Positions 41,355 to 50,595 of a stretch of 64,000 nt of DNA are shown here, in pieces. A program made the position numbers and the translations under genes. Where the stretch lies: assembly GCA_003054695.1 (NCBI GenBank), contig QAZA01000009.1, forward strand, positions 1 to 64,000. The letters are read 5' to 3'. Numbering within the stretch: position 1 is the stretch's first letter; each line of letters opens with the position of its first letter. The DNA comes from Verrucomicrobia bacterium LW23 (GTDB taxonomy: Bacteria; Verrucomicrobiota; Verrucomicrobiia; Methylacidiphilales; UBA1321). The notes beneath the pieces are model-generated. The model was given only the letters and a program-made list of their open reading frames with translations, did not search any database and was not told where the DNA came from.

Positions 41355-43094
41355 ATGAGCCTGAACTCTTCTCAACCCAACCCGTCGTCCCCGTCTCAGC
41401 CGCCCGCGCCGTCTCCTGGCGACGCATCCGGCTCGTCACCGTCTTCGGCGCCGCCGCCCGCACCCGCCGCCGCTCCGCTCCACCTCCAGCCCCCCACGGA
41501 GGAGCAGGCAGCGGTGCCGCCGACCAGCGTCTCCCTCGCATCCGCCGCCACGCCGGTACTGGCACCCGTGTATGCGGCCAGCACGGTGCATCCGGGCGGG
41601 TCGCATGCGCCGTCCGGCACCCCCACAGCTGCGGCCGCATCGGCTTCCGCCACGTCAAGCCCTGCGTTCCCCGCCACCGAGGTTCCCGCCACGGACGACA
41701 GCCCCTTTGCCACCGCGCCTGTGGCCGTGATGCCGGCGGGCGTGCACAACGCGTACATCTTCCAGATCTTCAACACCATCTCGTGGTCGATCATTATCGC
41801 CACGCCGATGCTCCTCTTCTTCAAGCACTTGGGCGCGCGGGAGACGATCCTGGGCATTGTCGCCGCCCTGCCGCCGCTATGCATGATATTGCAGATCCCC
41901 GCCGCGCGTATTGTGGAGCAGGTGGGCTATCGCACTTTTGTGCTGCGCGGGTGGACGACGCGCACCGTATTGATCCTGGGCATGGTGGCCACCGCGTGGC
42001 TTCCGTCGGCTATCGATAACACCACACGCATGTGCCTGATGCTGTTCTTCTTGTTCGGGTTCAACGTCTCGCGCGGCATCTCAACGGCAGGCTTTTTGCC
42101 GTGGATTACCCAGCTTGTTCCGGAGGGCGTGCGGGGGCGGTTTATCTCGATAGACCAGCTCAGCTCCTCCCTGGCCGGCGTGGCCACGCTGGCGCTCACC
42201 TCGGTCGTGCTCAGCGGCATGCATCTCTCCGACCGCGTGGACGGCGAGGCGATGGGCAAGATTGTGTACGGCGGTATCTTTCTGGCCGCGGGCATCGCCG
42301 CCACCGTCAGCCTCGTCTTCCTGCAGCGCATCCCCGACGTGCCGATTACGCCCGAGGCGCGCAGCAGCGGCGAGCCCGTGCCGTGGCGCGCCATGCTGAA
42401 CTACAAGCCGTTTTTCCGGCTGACGCTGTTTAACATTGTATGCGTAACTGCCTTAAGCTCAGGCGGTTTTGCTTGGGTGCCCTTGTTTAAGGAGAAGTTT
42501 TTGCTTTCGGACAGCTTTCTGCTGGGCAACGCGGCCTGCGGCGGCGTGTGCGCAGCCTTGTGCCTGCTCTATTTTGGGCGCATTGCGGACGTTACCGGCA
42601 GCAAGCCGCTGCTGTGGTTCTCGTGCCTGATGCTTACCATGCATTTTATCGGCTGGGCGCTCATCTCGGCCGCCGTAGTGCCGTTTAACTATGGCACGCT
42701 GGCGTTCCAGATCTTCACCTCCGCTGTCGGCAACAGCCTGTTTGGCCTGGCCAACGTACGTTTGCTGATGGCGACCGTCCCTGTCATGGGCCGCAGCCAC
42801 TTTTTCGCGCTCAACGCCGTCATCAACAGCACCATGGCCGGCCTCTCCCCCGTGTTTTGCGGCGTGATGATGGATTTGATGAAGGACACCCAAGTTAACT
42901 GGGGCTACTGGCACTGGAACAAGTTCAGCATCGTCTACGTCGCCTTCGCCATCATCTTTTACGTCGCATGGTGCCTCGTCACCCGCCTGGAGGAAACGCG
43001 CGCCATGAGCACCGAGACCTTCTTCCGCGAGCTCCTCATCCGCAGCCCCGCCCGCGCCGTCTCCCGCCTCATCGCCCGCCGTCCGTTTACGTAG
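41355..43094 (+). CDS. MFS transporter with Pro-rich N-terminus
   Basis: A 579-residue major-facilitator protein. The ATG at 41355 is chosen over an upstream TTG at 41271. The first ~125 residues are Pro, Ser and Ala rich and likely disordered; then about 12 hydrophobic helices, starting NAYIFQIFNTISWSIIIATP. A short cytoplasmic loop after helix 2 (HLGARETILGI) is in the place of the MFS motif A. The middle loop separates two six-helix halves. The neighbours are an SGNH hydrolase and a cytochrome P450, so export or import of a small oxidised metabolite is one possibility, but nothing proves the substrate. Confidence 0.75.
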   Translation: MSLNSSQPNPSSPSQPPAPSPGDASGSSPSSAPPPAPAAAPLHLQPPTEEQAAVPPTSVSLASAATPVLAPVYAASTVHPGGSHAPSGTPTAAAASASATSSPAFPATEVPATDDSPFATAPVAVMPAGVHNAYIFQIFNTISWSIIIATPMLLFFKHLGARETILGIVAALPPLCMILQIPAARIVEQVGYRTFVLRGWTTRTVLILGMVATAWLPSAIDNTTRMCLMLFFLFGFNVSRGISTAGFLPWITQLVPEGVRGRFISIDQLSSSLAGVATLALTSVVLSGMHLSDRVDGEAMGKIVYGGIFLAAGIAATVSLVFLQRIPDVPITPEARSSGEPVPWRAMLNYKPFFRLTLFNIVCVTALSSGGFAWVPLFKEKFLLSDSFLLGNAACGGVCAALCLLYFGRIADVTGSKPLLWFSCLMLTMHFIGWALISAAVVPFNYGTLAFQIFTSAVGNSLFGLANVRLLMATVPVMGRSHFFALNAVINSTMAGLSPVFCGVMMDLMKDTQVNWGYWHWNKFSIVYVAFAIIFYVAWCLVTRLEETRAMSTETFFRELLIRSPARAVSRLIARRPFT

Positions 43095-43101
43095 GCCTTG
43101 C

Positions 43102-43116
43102 CCGCAGCATCTGCGG
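43102..43116. terminator. hairpin after the MFS gene
   Basis: CCGCAG-CAT-CTGCGG forms a perfect 6-bp stem beginning 8 bases after the MFS stop codon. No run of T follows, so it is a weak candidate terminator or mRNA-end hairpin. Confidence 0.3.
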
Positions 43117-43238
43117 TTCCGTTGCGATCGATAGCAATGATTTTTTCGTGAAATCACACGTGAGATGCACTAGATTCCTGCGTCCGGCCCAACATTGCAT
43201 GTAATCGCACACCCGCCCAACGCGTCCGCTATCTGTGT

Positions 43239-44645
43239 ATGACCTCGCTCCCTCCTGGCTCTCCATCGCAGTCACCATCGCCGGCCAGTCCGAAAGCACC
43301 GCTTGCCCCGCGTGCGCTGCGGGGGTGGAGCGTCAGCCATCTCTTTCGCTTTCAGCGCAACCCCATGACGTTTCTGCGCGATGTGGCGGCGGAGTGCGGG
43401 CCGGTCGGCACCTTCCGCTTCGGGCCGCGCCGGTTTACGCTGTTGAGTGATCCGGACCTGATTGGCCAGGTGCTGATGAAACAGCACAAGTGCTTCGAAA
43501 AGAGCCGTGCCCTGAAAGCCGCGCGCCGCATTATGGGCAACGGCCTGCTTACCAGCGAGCACGAGGAGCACACGCGCAACCGCCGGCTCATGCAGCCCGC
43601 CTTCCACATGCAGCGCATCATGGCCTACGCCGACTGCATGGTGCGCTTTGCCCACGAGAACCAGGCGCGCTGGACGGACGGCGCCGAGATCGATATCGCC
43701 GCCGACATGATGGGGCTGACCCTGCGCATTGCCGGCAAAACGCTGTTTAACTCCGACACCACCGCCCTGGCCGAGCGTGTCAGCCACTCGCTGGGCCTGC
43801 TGATGGATCACTTTCCGCTGCTGCAAATTCCCGGCATCGAGTATATCTTTAAACTGCCCCTGCCCCTCGTGCAACGCATCCGCGCCGCCAAGCGGGAGCT
43901 GGACGAAATGGTGCTGGCCATCATTACCGAACGCCGCCTCATCGGCCGCGACGAAGGCGACTTGCTCAGCATGCTCCTGGCCTCCCAGGAAGACGACGAA
44001 GCCGGCACCCGCAGCGGCATGTCCGACCAGCAGGTGCGCGACGAAGTCCTCACCCTCTTTTTGGCCGGCCACGAGACAACCGCCGCCGCGCTGAGCTGGA
44101 CCTGGTACCTGCTGACCCAGCACCCCGATGTTGCCGCGCGAACGCGGGAGGAGATCCGCACCGTGCTGGGCGACGCGGCGCCGACCATGGCCGACTCTCG
44201 CCGCCTGCCGTTTACCGAGGCCGTCCTCACGGAGTCGATGCGCCTTTACCCGCCCGCGTGGACCCTCGCGCGCTCCGTGACCCAGGATGTGGAGCTTGCC
44301 GGCCTGCCCGGCGTTACCCTGGCGCGTGGAAGCACGGTGTTTATGACGCAGGCGGTGATGCACCGGCAGGAACGCTACTTTCCGGAGCCGGACCGCTTTC
44401 TGCCCGACCGCTGGACGCCGGAGTTTCGCGAGAGGCTGCCGCGCTACGCGTACTTTCCCTTCGGCGGCGGCCCGCGCGCGTGCATCGGGGAGTCCTTCGC
44501 CTGGATGGAGCTGATTCTGGTGATGGCGACACTGGCCCGCCACTGGACGATGGAGCTTGTCCCCTCGCACCGCGTCGTCTTCCAGCCCGCCGTTACCCTG
44601 CGCCCGCGCAATGGCATACGGGTCAGGCTTCGGCGGGTGGATTGA
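43239..44645 (+). CDS. cytochrome P450
   Basis: A 468-residue P450. The I-helix has FLAGHETTAAAL, the K-helix ESMRLYPP with ExxR, the meander EPDRFLPDRW, and the heme loop FPFGGGPRACIGESFA supplies the Cys ligand. There is no N-terminal membrane anchor, so it is a soluble bacterial P450 that needs separate redox partners; none is encoded nearby. The ETT...PP..W..AR pattern fits the group of bacterial enzymes related to CYP102/fatty-acid or terpene hydroxylases, but the substrate is unknown. It sits between an MFS transporter and, convergently, a PhyH dioxygenase, which hints at an oxidative tailoring pathway. Confidence 0.92.
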   Translation: MTSLPPGSPSQSPSPASPKAPLAPRALRGWSVSHLFRFQRNPMTFLRDVAAECGPVGTFRFGPRRFTLLSDPDLIGQVLMKQHKCFEKSRALKAARRIMGNGLLTSEHEEHTRNRRLMQPAFHMQRIMAYADCMVRFAHENQARWTDGAEIDIAADMMGLTLRIAGKTLFNSDTTALAERVSHSLGLLMDHFPLLQIPGIEYIFKLPLPLVQRIRAAKRELDEMVLAIITERRLIGRDEGDLLSMLLASQEDDEAGTRSGMSDQQVRDEVLTLFLAGHETTAAALSWTWYLLTQHPDVAARTREEIRTVLGDAAPTMADSRRLPFTEAVLTESMRLYPPAWTLARSVTQDVELAGLPGVTLARGSTVFMTQAVMHRQERYFPEPDRFLPDRWTPEFRERLPRYAYFPFGGGPRACIGESFAWMELILVMATLARHWTMELVPSHRVVFQPAVTLRPRNGIRVRLRRVD

Positions 44646-44667
44646 TTGACGCGAGCGGGGAGTAGTG

Positions 44668-45489
44668 CTACTCGTTGCCCAGCGCGCGGCGGCTATGGTG
44701 GTTCCAGCCGCGCAGCACAAGGCGGGCGTTGGGGTGGCGGTTGCCTTCCTCCACGCGATCGTCGCCGGGGTGCAACTGCGTCAGCACGGTTTTGCGGATG
44801 TGCGGGGAGACGTTGGGCTTGCTGCCATGCAGGGTAAAGTAGTGGAAAAAGGCGATGTCGCCCGGCTCCGCCTCCAGCGCCACAGCGCCGTCCAGCGGGT
44901 ACTGATCCAGAAACTCCGAGCGGGACTGCCCGTTGGTGTTCTCCACCCGGCCCAGCCGGTGCGAGCCCGGGTAGACGCGCAGGCACCCCATCTCGTCGGT
45001 GGCGCGGGTGACGTGAATGATGCCGGCGATCATTTTGTCCTTGATGGTGGGGAAGTACGGCCAGTCCTGATGCATGGGAAACGGCGAGCCTTTTTCGCTG
45101 GGCTTTTGGAACAACTTGCTGTGGTGCAGGATGATATCCGGCCCGATCAGCTCCTGCACCACGTCCAGAAACCGCGGATTCATGAAGGCGCGCAGCCAGG
45201 CGGCGGAGTAAATCTGGACATTGTGCGTGTGGTAGATAACCGTGTTTTTGGAGCCCACCCGCGCGCTCTCCTCGCCGCCCCACACCGCGTTCTCCGCCCC
45301 AAAACTGTTCATCTGCGCGACGATGCGATCGAAGTCGATTTCCAGCTCCCGCATCTCTTCGGGTGAGAAAACGCCTTTGGCGAGATAATACCCATTCTCC
45401 TCAAAAAAGCTTCGCGCGGAGGAAGTTGCGCCGGAGGCCGAGGCGGAGGTGTGCGATGTAACGGACGGTTCCTGTAAGGTGGTGCTCAT
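44668..45489 (-). CDS. phytanoyl-CoA dioxygenase-family (PhyH) oxygenase
   Basis: A 273-residue Fe(II)/2-oxoglutarate oxygenase; the ATG at 45489 is preferred over a start at 45573. FPMHQDWPYFPT gives the His-x-Asp iron pair, and FFHYFTLHGSKPNVSPHIRK gives the distal His and the 2-oxoglutarate-binding Arg. CLRVYPGSHRLG is typical of PhyH proteins. These enzymes hydroxylate small molecules such as ectoine, mitomycin-type precursors and fatty acyl-CoAs; the substrate is unknown. It is convergent with the P450 gene, with 22 bases between the stops. Confidence 0.88.
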   Translation of the reverse strand: MSTTLQEPSVTSHTSASASGATSSARSFFEENGYYLAKGVFSPEEMRELEIDFDRIVAQMNSFGAENAVWGGEESARVGSKNTVIYHTHNVQIYSAAWLRAFMNPRFLDVVQELIGPDIILHHSKLFQKPSEKGSPFPMHQDWPYFPTIKDKMIAGIIHVTRATDEMGCLRVYPGSHRLGRVENTNGQSRSEFLDQYPLDGAVALEAEPGDIAFFHYFTLHGSKPNVSPHIRKTVLTQLHPGDDRVEEGNRHPNARLVLRGWNHHSRRALGNE

Positions 45490-45630
45490 GCCGCTCAAGA
45501 TAAGACAGAGCGGCGGTGCAATTCCACATATCACACTGGTGTAAGCAGTCGCTTTGTGGTAGAAAAACACCACTTATGCGCCCGAAACTGTCGATCCGAG
45601 GCGTTCGCTCGCCTTTCCGCCCACGGACCC

Positions 45631-48210
45631 TTAGTTGCTGTTAAATGTGGAGGTGGAGAGCGAGGCGCCGGGGAAGGCCTTGAGTGTAAACGTAAGGAAT
45701 ACGGACGTATCGTCGCGCGGCACGCCATCGATATAGACGTTGGACTGCGAACGCTTGAGCGTCAGCGAGACAATCCAGGACGACATGTCGTGATGCACGC
45801 TATATTGCTGCGAGCGGATCATATCCAGCTTTTGCGTGGAGCCGTTTGTTGTCGTAACGGTGTTTGTACTGTCGTCCGTATCCAGAATCAGGTTGCCGGA
45901 AAACTGCCAGTGCTCGTTCAAACGATAGAAGCCGTTGATGGAGAAAAGATTGGAATCCGGATAGAGAAGGCTGTCCTGAATAAAGCGATGACCCACGCCA
46001 AGCTGCAAAGCGCGCATGGGCATGAAGATAAGGTCCGTATCAAACTGCGTAATGGTTCCCAGCGTGGGATCAAACGCCGCTTTGGAGTTAAGCGTTACCC
46101 ATGGAACGGGGCGGAAACGGAAGTCGCTGACAATACTGCTAAGGTTACGCAGCGAGCTGTTGGATCGCTCATCAAGCAGGGAAGAACTCGTCCTTACATT
46201 CGCATCCGTAAGATATTGCAGATTGCTTTGCGTGGAGCTGAAGTTATTGCGGAAGTCGTAATCGACCGCCAGCATCCAGTCAATAAGATCCCAGTTGGCG
46301 CCATCGCGCTTGGTTTGAATCTTGTTACGTATACCCATACGGACTACGCCCATGGTGGGAATGTCGTCAATAGTGTTATACGCGGGGAAGTTGATGGACG
46401 GCAGGCTTGTGGATGCAAAAGGCAGGCGATCGTCCATACCGCGGATGTCTTCGGGATCCAGCGTTGTATAGACGAACTGCGCATTGGTAAAGGGCTCGAA
46501 GACATGGCGTATGCCATCAATACCAAACTGTTGCGATTTGATCTCCGGCCAGGCACGCGAGACTTTGAATGAAGACTCAAACCCGGCGTTAAAGACAAAG
46601 CGCGCGGCGTCGTCCGTATCCTTGTTTCCCTCGGAGTCGTAGTCGTTCAGGTTCAGGTTGTTGTCCGACCAGTAGGTGCCGCGAACGCCGACACGGGGCG
46701 TGAAGGAAAGGAAGTTGAAATACTGGCGCGGATAGAGGAACTGATGGAACGTATCGTAACGAAAGTTGCTATAGCCAGTGCCGGTCCGCTGCGGGTTATT
46801 ATCCACAAGCTTGGCAAAGCGGCGCTCAAAGTTAACCATGCCGGTTTCGCCTTCATACGTAATGGGCGTATCAAACAAACGGCCGCGCTTCGCCTCCCAC
46901 TTTACTTCCGGCTTACGTTCAACGGCCTCAAAAAAGCTGTTGATCTGCATACGCACCAGCATGTTTACCGTCCAGTTAGGTGTATACTGCACGGCTTCCA
47001 CCACGTTATCCGGCTCGCGGTTAAGGGAGTAGAGGGAGGGGAAAAAATCGAGCGTTACGTAGGGATCGCTCCACACGTTAATGTCGGTAAGGTACCAGCT
47101 GTCCTGCATGTAGGAGGAGCGGCCCTTTAGCGATACATCAAAACGGGTAGCACTGTTGACATTGGCGTAGCGATAATTGGCGGCATCGGAGCTTAGATCA
47201 AAGTCCTGCTCGTAAATGTTATCCTGCGCAACGTAGCTGGTAAAATCAAAGAACTTGTCTTTGGTATCCTTGGGATTGCCTACATACTGGACATTCACGC
47301 CACCCGCAAATCCGCGGTTTTGGCGATAGTCCAGATTAAGCATCATGCTGAACTTGTCATTCAGGATAATGCCGTAGCGATTGAGCAGAAAATAGCCAAA
47401 TGCATCCGAGTAGCCGGGCAGCCAGGAGTATCCCTCCTTATCGCTGCGCAGCGACTGCACATAAACGGGCAGCCACATAAAGGGTACATCGCCAATGTAG
47501 AAGGTGACGTTGCGAAGAACGACCTTCTCATTCTCATACACATTAACGGTGTTGGCCTTGAAGCGGAACGTGGGGCTATACACATTCTCCGTGGAGAAAA
47601 CGCCCTTGCGAATCTGCTGCACGTTCGGCTTCTCCGGCAGCGTGCGCAGGGTGAGGCCGGAGCTGAGGATCGGCCCGCCCGCCAGGCGAAAGTCGAGGCT
47701 TTTGCGCTCCTTTGTATCCCAGTTATAGTCAATGGATTCGCCGCGATAAATATCGGTTGCGGTGTAAATGCGCACGTTGCCGCGACAATACAAGTCCCGC
47801 GTCTTATTGTTTATCATCACGTAATCCGCAAAAATCTCGTCGCCGCGAGCGCGGATTTGCACGTTGCCGGTAACCACGGCAAGGCCGGTCGCCGGGTCGG
47901 CGTTGATGTCGCCGTCGGAGCGGATCTCGATGCTTTCGCCGCTGGGAGCCGCCGCGGCCGCCGCCTCCTCGTCGGAGATAAGGGGCGTAAACTGCGGCGC
48001 CGGCACGGTCGGGTCGAAGCCCTCGTTGGGATCCGGCGGCATGGCGGGGATTTCCTCGGGCGGCGGCGGAATGATGGGGGGATCGTAGAGCGTCGGCCCC
48101 AGCTGCGGCGACGACGGTGCCTGGGGATCCTGCGCCACACCGGAGGCGGCGGCCAGGGCCAGGAGGAGGGTCGCTATCGCAAGCTGGAGGATGTATCGAG
48201 GCAAGGGCAC
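45631..48210 (-). CDS. lptD: LPS-assembly protein LptD-like
   Basis: An 859-residue outer-membrane protein. A GTG at 48210 starts a signal peptide (ILQLAIATLLLALAAASGVAQ), followed by an acidic Pro-rich linker. Residues about 110-190 are an OstA/LptA-like jellyroll (GLAVVTGNVQIRARGDEIFADYV and RDLYCRGNVRIYT.). The remaining ~650 residues are barrel strands rich in Trp, Tyr and Asn, with VPFMWLPVYVQ and WLPGY that mark LptD. LptD inserts lipopolysaccharide into the outer leaflet. The C-terminal end is SLSTSTFNSN rather than the usual Phe. Next on the strand is a PhyH gene; nadA lies upstream. No LptE or LptA gene is near. Confidence 0.85.
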   Translation of the reverse strand: MPLPRYILQLAIATLLLALAAASGVAQDPQAPSSPQLGPTLYDPPIIPPPPEEIPAMPPDPNEGFDPTVPAPQFTPLISDEEAAAAAAPSGESIEIRSDGDINADPATGLAVVTGNVQIRARGDEIFADYVMINNKTRDLYCRGNVRIYTATDIYRGESIDYNWDTKERKSLDFRLAGGPILSSGLTLRTLPEKPNVQQIRKGVFSTENVYSPTFRFKANTVNVYENEKVVLRNVTFYIGDVPFMWLPVYVQSLRSDKEGYSWLPGYSDAFGYFLLNRYGIILNDKFSMMLNLDYRQNRGFAGGVNVQYVGNPKDTKDKFFDFTSYVAQDNIYEQDFDLSSDAANYRYANVNSATRFDVSLKGRSSYMQDSWYLTDINVWSDPYVTLDFFPSLYSLNREPDNVVEAVQYTPNWTVNMLVRMQINSFFEAVERKPEVKWEAKRGRLFDTPITYEGETGMVNFERRFAKLVDNNPQRTGTGYSNFRYDTFHQFLYPRQYFNFLSFTPRVGVRGTYWSDNNLNLNDYDSEGNKDTDDAARFVFNAGFESSFKVSRAWPEIKSQQFGIDGIRHVFEPFTNAQFVYTTLDPEDIRGMDDRLPFASTSLPSINFPAYNTIDDIPTMGVVRMGIRNKIQTKRDGANWDLIDWMLAVDYDFRNNFSSTQSNLQYLTDANVRTSSSLLDERSNSSLRNLSSIVSDFRFRPVPWVTLNSKAAFDPTLGTITQFDTDLIFMPMRALQLGVGHRFIQDSLLYPDSNLFSINGFYRLNEHWQFSGNLILDTDDSTNTVTTTNGSTQKLDMIRSQQYSVHHDMSSWIVSLTLKRSQSNVYIDGVPRDDTSVFLTFTLKAFPGASLSTSTFNSN

Positions 48211-48327
48211 AGCTGGGTGGGAGGGGGGTGAGGGGCCGGGTTGGCTACGTTAGGGAGGTGCCGGCGCGTGGCCAAGCGAAATCGCCCCGCGGTGGGCGCG
48301 CGGGGCCGGGCGCATATCCGCCGCGGG

Positions 48328-49251
48328 TTAGTTGCGGCTCCAGTCGAGCATCCGCTCAATCGGCGCAAGTGCCTTTTGTTGAAGATCTTGCGGCATCACA
48401 AGCTCGGGTTCGCCGGTCTCCAGCGCTTCCAGCACTTTCTCCAGGGTGTTCATCTTCATGTAGCGGCAGTCCGCGCAGGCGCAGCGCTCGGTGGGGCCGG
48501 GGATGAAAGTTTTGTGCGGGAGCTCGCGGCGCAGGCGGTGCAGCATGCCCGATTCGGTGACGATGATGAATGCTTCGGCCGGGTTGTCTCGGCAGTAGTG
48601 CACCATCTTTTCGGTCGAGCACACTTCGTCCGCCAGCATGCGCACGGCGCGCGAGCTCTCCGGGTGGGCCACGACGGGCGCGTCGGGGTACTCGCGGCGG
48701 ATGCGGGTGATGCTGTTGTGAGTAAACTCGATGTGGACGTAGCAGTTGCCTTGCCACATCTTCATGGGGCGGCCGGTTTGCTCCTGCACCCATTCGCCCA
48801 GGTTCTGGTCCGGAACGAACAGGATGTCCTTTTCCTTAGGAATGCGCTGTACGATTTTGAGCGCGTTGCCCGAGGTGCAGATAACGTCGCTGATGGCCTT
48901 GACCTCCGCCGTGCAATTAATGTAGGCGACGACGTAGGTGTTGGGGTTGCGCGCTTTCATTGCCGCCAGCGAGGGCGCGTCGCACGAGTCCGCCAGCGAG
49001 CAGCCGGCGTTGAGATCGGGCAGCACCACCTTGGTGTTGGGGTTGACGATTTTGGCCGTCTCGGCCATGAAATGGACGCCGCAAAAGAGGATCATGTCCG
49101 CCCTGGCATCGCGCGCCTGGTAAGAGAGGCCGAGCGAGTCGCCCACGTAGTCCGCAACTTCCTGGATTTCGCGGCTTTGGTAGTTGTGGGCGAGGATCAC
49201 GGCGTTCTTGGCTTTTTTGAGAGCGATGATTTCTTCCTGCAGCGGATTCAT
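48328..49251 (-). CDS. nadA: quinolinate synthase A
   Basis: A 307-residue enzyme making quinolinate from iminoaspartate and dihydroxyacetone phosphate in de novo NAD synthesis. AHNYQ, DSLGLS, VHFMAE and DLNAGCSLADSC are all in place. The likely [4Fe-4S] ligands are Cys84, Cys170 (WQGNCYVH) and a Cys of CACADCRYMKMNTL (259 or 262). Other motifs: HPESS and TESGM. Length is normal. The neighbouring genes nadB and nadC are not in the window. Confidence 0.93.
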   Translation of the reverse strand: MNPLQEEIIALKKAKNAVILAHNYQSREIQEVADYVGDSLGLSYQARDARADMILFCGVHFMAETAKIVNPNTKVVLPDLNAGCSLADSCDAPSLAAMKARNPNTYVVAYINCTAEVKAISDVICTSGNALKIVQRIPKEKDILFVPDQNLGEWVQEQTGRPMKMWQGNCYVHIEFTHNSITRIRREYPDAPVVAHPESSRAVRMLADEVCSTEKMVHYCRDNPAEAFIIVTESGMLHRLRRELPHKTFIPGPTERCACADCRYMKMNTLEKVLEALETGEPELVMPQDLQQKALAPIERMLDWSRN

Positions 49252-49509
49252 AAGGGTTCAGGCGGTGTTCTTACGCATTTGTGCAACGGATTAGCAGGCG
49301 GGCTCTGAGTTTTCAAGCGTTTATGTATAAAAACGCTGATTTAACAGTGCCCACCTCGCATTGCGGCGAAGGAACAGATTTATAAGCTGATTAGACGCAA
49401 TTGGGTTCCCAAATGTTGCATCCTTTGGGAAGATATAAGCGGTGGGAAAGTTAAGTCATGCAATGTAAGGGTCGTGCCGCGAGGGGGAGCGATTAGGCGG
49501 GCTTATCTC

Positions 49510-50055
49510 CTACAGCCCGTGCTCCTGGTAAAAATCATCTTCTTCCGTGGATGTGTTGGGGATGAGGAAGCCCTGGCCCAGGTGGCCGCCGCGTTCGCGC
49601 CAGTCCGTAATATACTGGCGAAAGCGTTCCATCGGCACAGCAAACGCGTAGTCGCCCGGGTTAATGAACAGGCCGCGGACGACCGCCGCGCCGCCTGGGG
49701 CCGAGGGGGCGGCGGCGAGCGCTGCGTCGCCCAGGCCCAGGCAGTAGTCCACCGCCTTGAGGCAGGGGATGGAGAAGTTGGGCATCGGCGCAGGGCTCTC
49801 GTAGTCCTCGCGGCAGCCCCTGCGTAAATCGGTGAGGTTGTGCAGTTTATCCGGGCTTGTGAAGAGCAGGAGGTAGGGGCCGTCGTCCATATCCACCCGC
49901 GCCGCCTCCGGCGCATGCCGGGTGCCGATGTTGAGGAAATACCACTCCGCGCGGGCCAGGAGAGCTCCCATCAGGATTTCCATTTGCTCGTCGGGATCGG
50001 CAGCGAGCCGGGCGCGTCGCACGCCGAGGTCGAACTGGTCGGGAATGGTGGCCAT
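49510..50055 (-). CDS. hypothetical protein, possibly SseB-like
   Basis: A 181-residue protein; the ATG at 50055 is preferred because the longer frame upstream has Pro/Arg-rich, unconserved text. It is mixed alpha/beta with DEQMEILMGALLARAEWYFL near the start, then GPYLLLFTSPDKLHNLTDL in the middle and a later stretch with GLFINPGDYAFAVPMERF. The LLLFTSP...L pattern is reminiscent of SseB N-terminal domains, where a small domain reads ..LLAFTS.E.L. This is a weak, by-eye resemblance. It sits divergent from the DUF4912 gene. Confidence 0.5.
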   Translation of the reverse strand: MATIPDQFDLGVRRARLAADPDEQMEILMGALLARAEWYFLNIGTRHAPEAARVDMDDGPYLLLFTSPDKLHNLTDLRRGCREDYESPAPMPNFSIPCLKAVDYCLGLGDAALAAAPSAPGGAAVVRGLFINPGDYAFAVPMERFRQYITDWRERGGHLGQGFLIPNTSTEEDDFYQEHGL

Positions 50056-50595
50056 GGGTGAGTGGAGGAGGGGGAGAGTGCGCGAGGAGCGGGGCGGTGG
50101 TGAATCCCAGTATACGCAGTTACACAAGGGCTGCAAGGCCATGGGGTGCGGCCGGGGACGAACGGTCGGGAGCAAGGATGAGCGGTGGCTGTGGAGGGGC
50201 GGGCGGTCCCGGTTGTTGGACATTTGTTTAAACCGGCCGACATTATTACCGCTATTCATGCATCGCCGGTCTTCATAAGCCTGCCAAAGACGTGGGGTTC
50301 CGCGACTATCTGCCATTTTTGCGATAAAATGGATGATGCTGCAAAAGGTGTTTATTGCACATCAACGACCCGTTGGCGACGGAAGGAAATTCCGCTTAAC
50401 TTCCTCTGCCCGCGATATTTTCACAAACTTTCGCTGGTCATAAGCATAGAAAGCAGCCTACAAAGGTGGAGCGCCGTGAGCGGGCCGATTCCTGGCTGTT
50501 GCACAGCCGTGACCAAGGATTGGCACACAAAGTGCTCAGGGGGCATTGCCATCTCCACCGCTTTCGATTTGATTCCCACAAGAATCCCAAATCCT
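50056..50595. promoter_or_regulatory. long divergent intergenic/leader region of the DUF4912 gene
   Basis: About 540 bases between divergent genes, more AT-rich from about 50230. It contains two clean hairpins: CCATTTT-tgcgat-AAAATGG at 50313-50332 and GGCTGT-tgc-ACAGCC at 50494-50508. Both could lie in the 5' leader of the DUF4912 mRNA if its promoter is near 50250-50300. No match to a known riboswitch was recognised. A longer in-frame start for the DUF4912 protein at 50185 is possible but lacks normal codon use. Confidence 0.4.
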
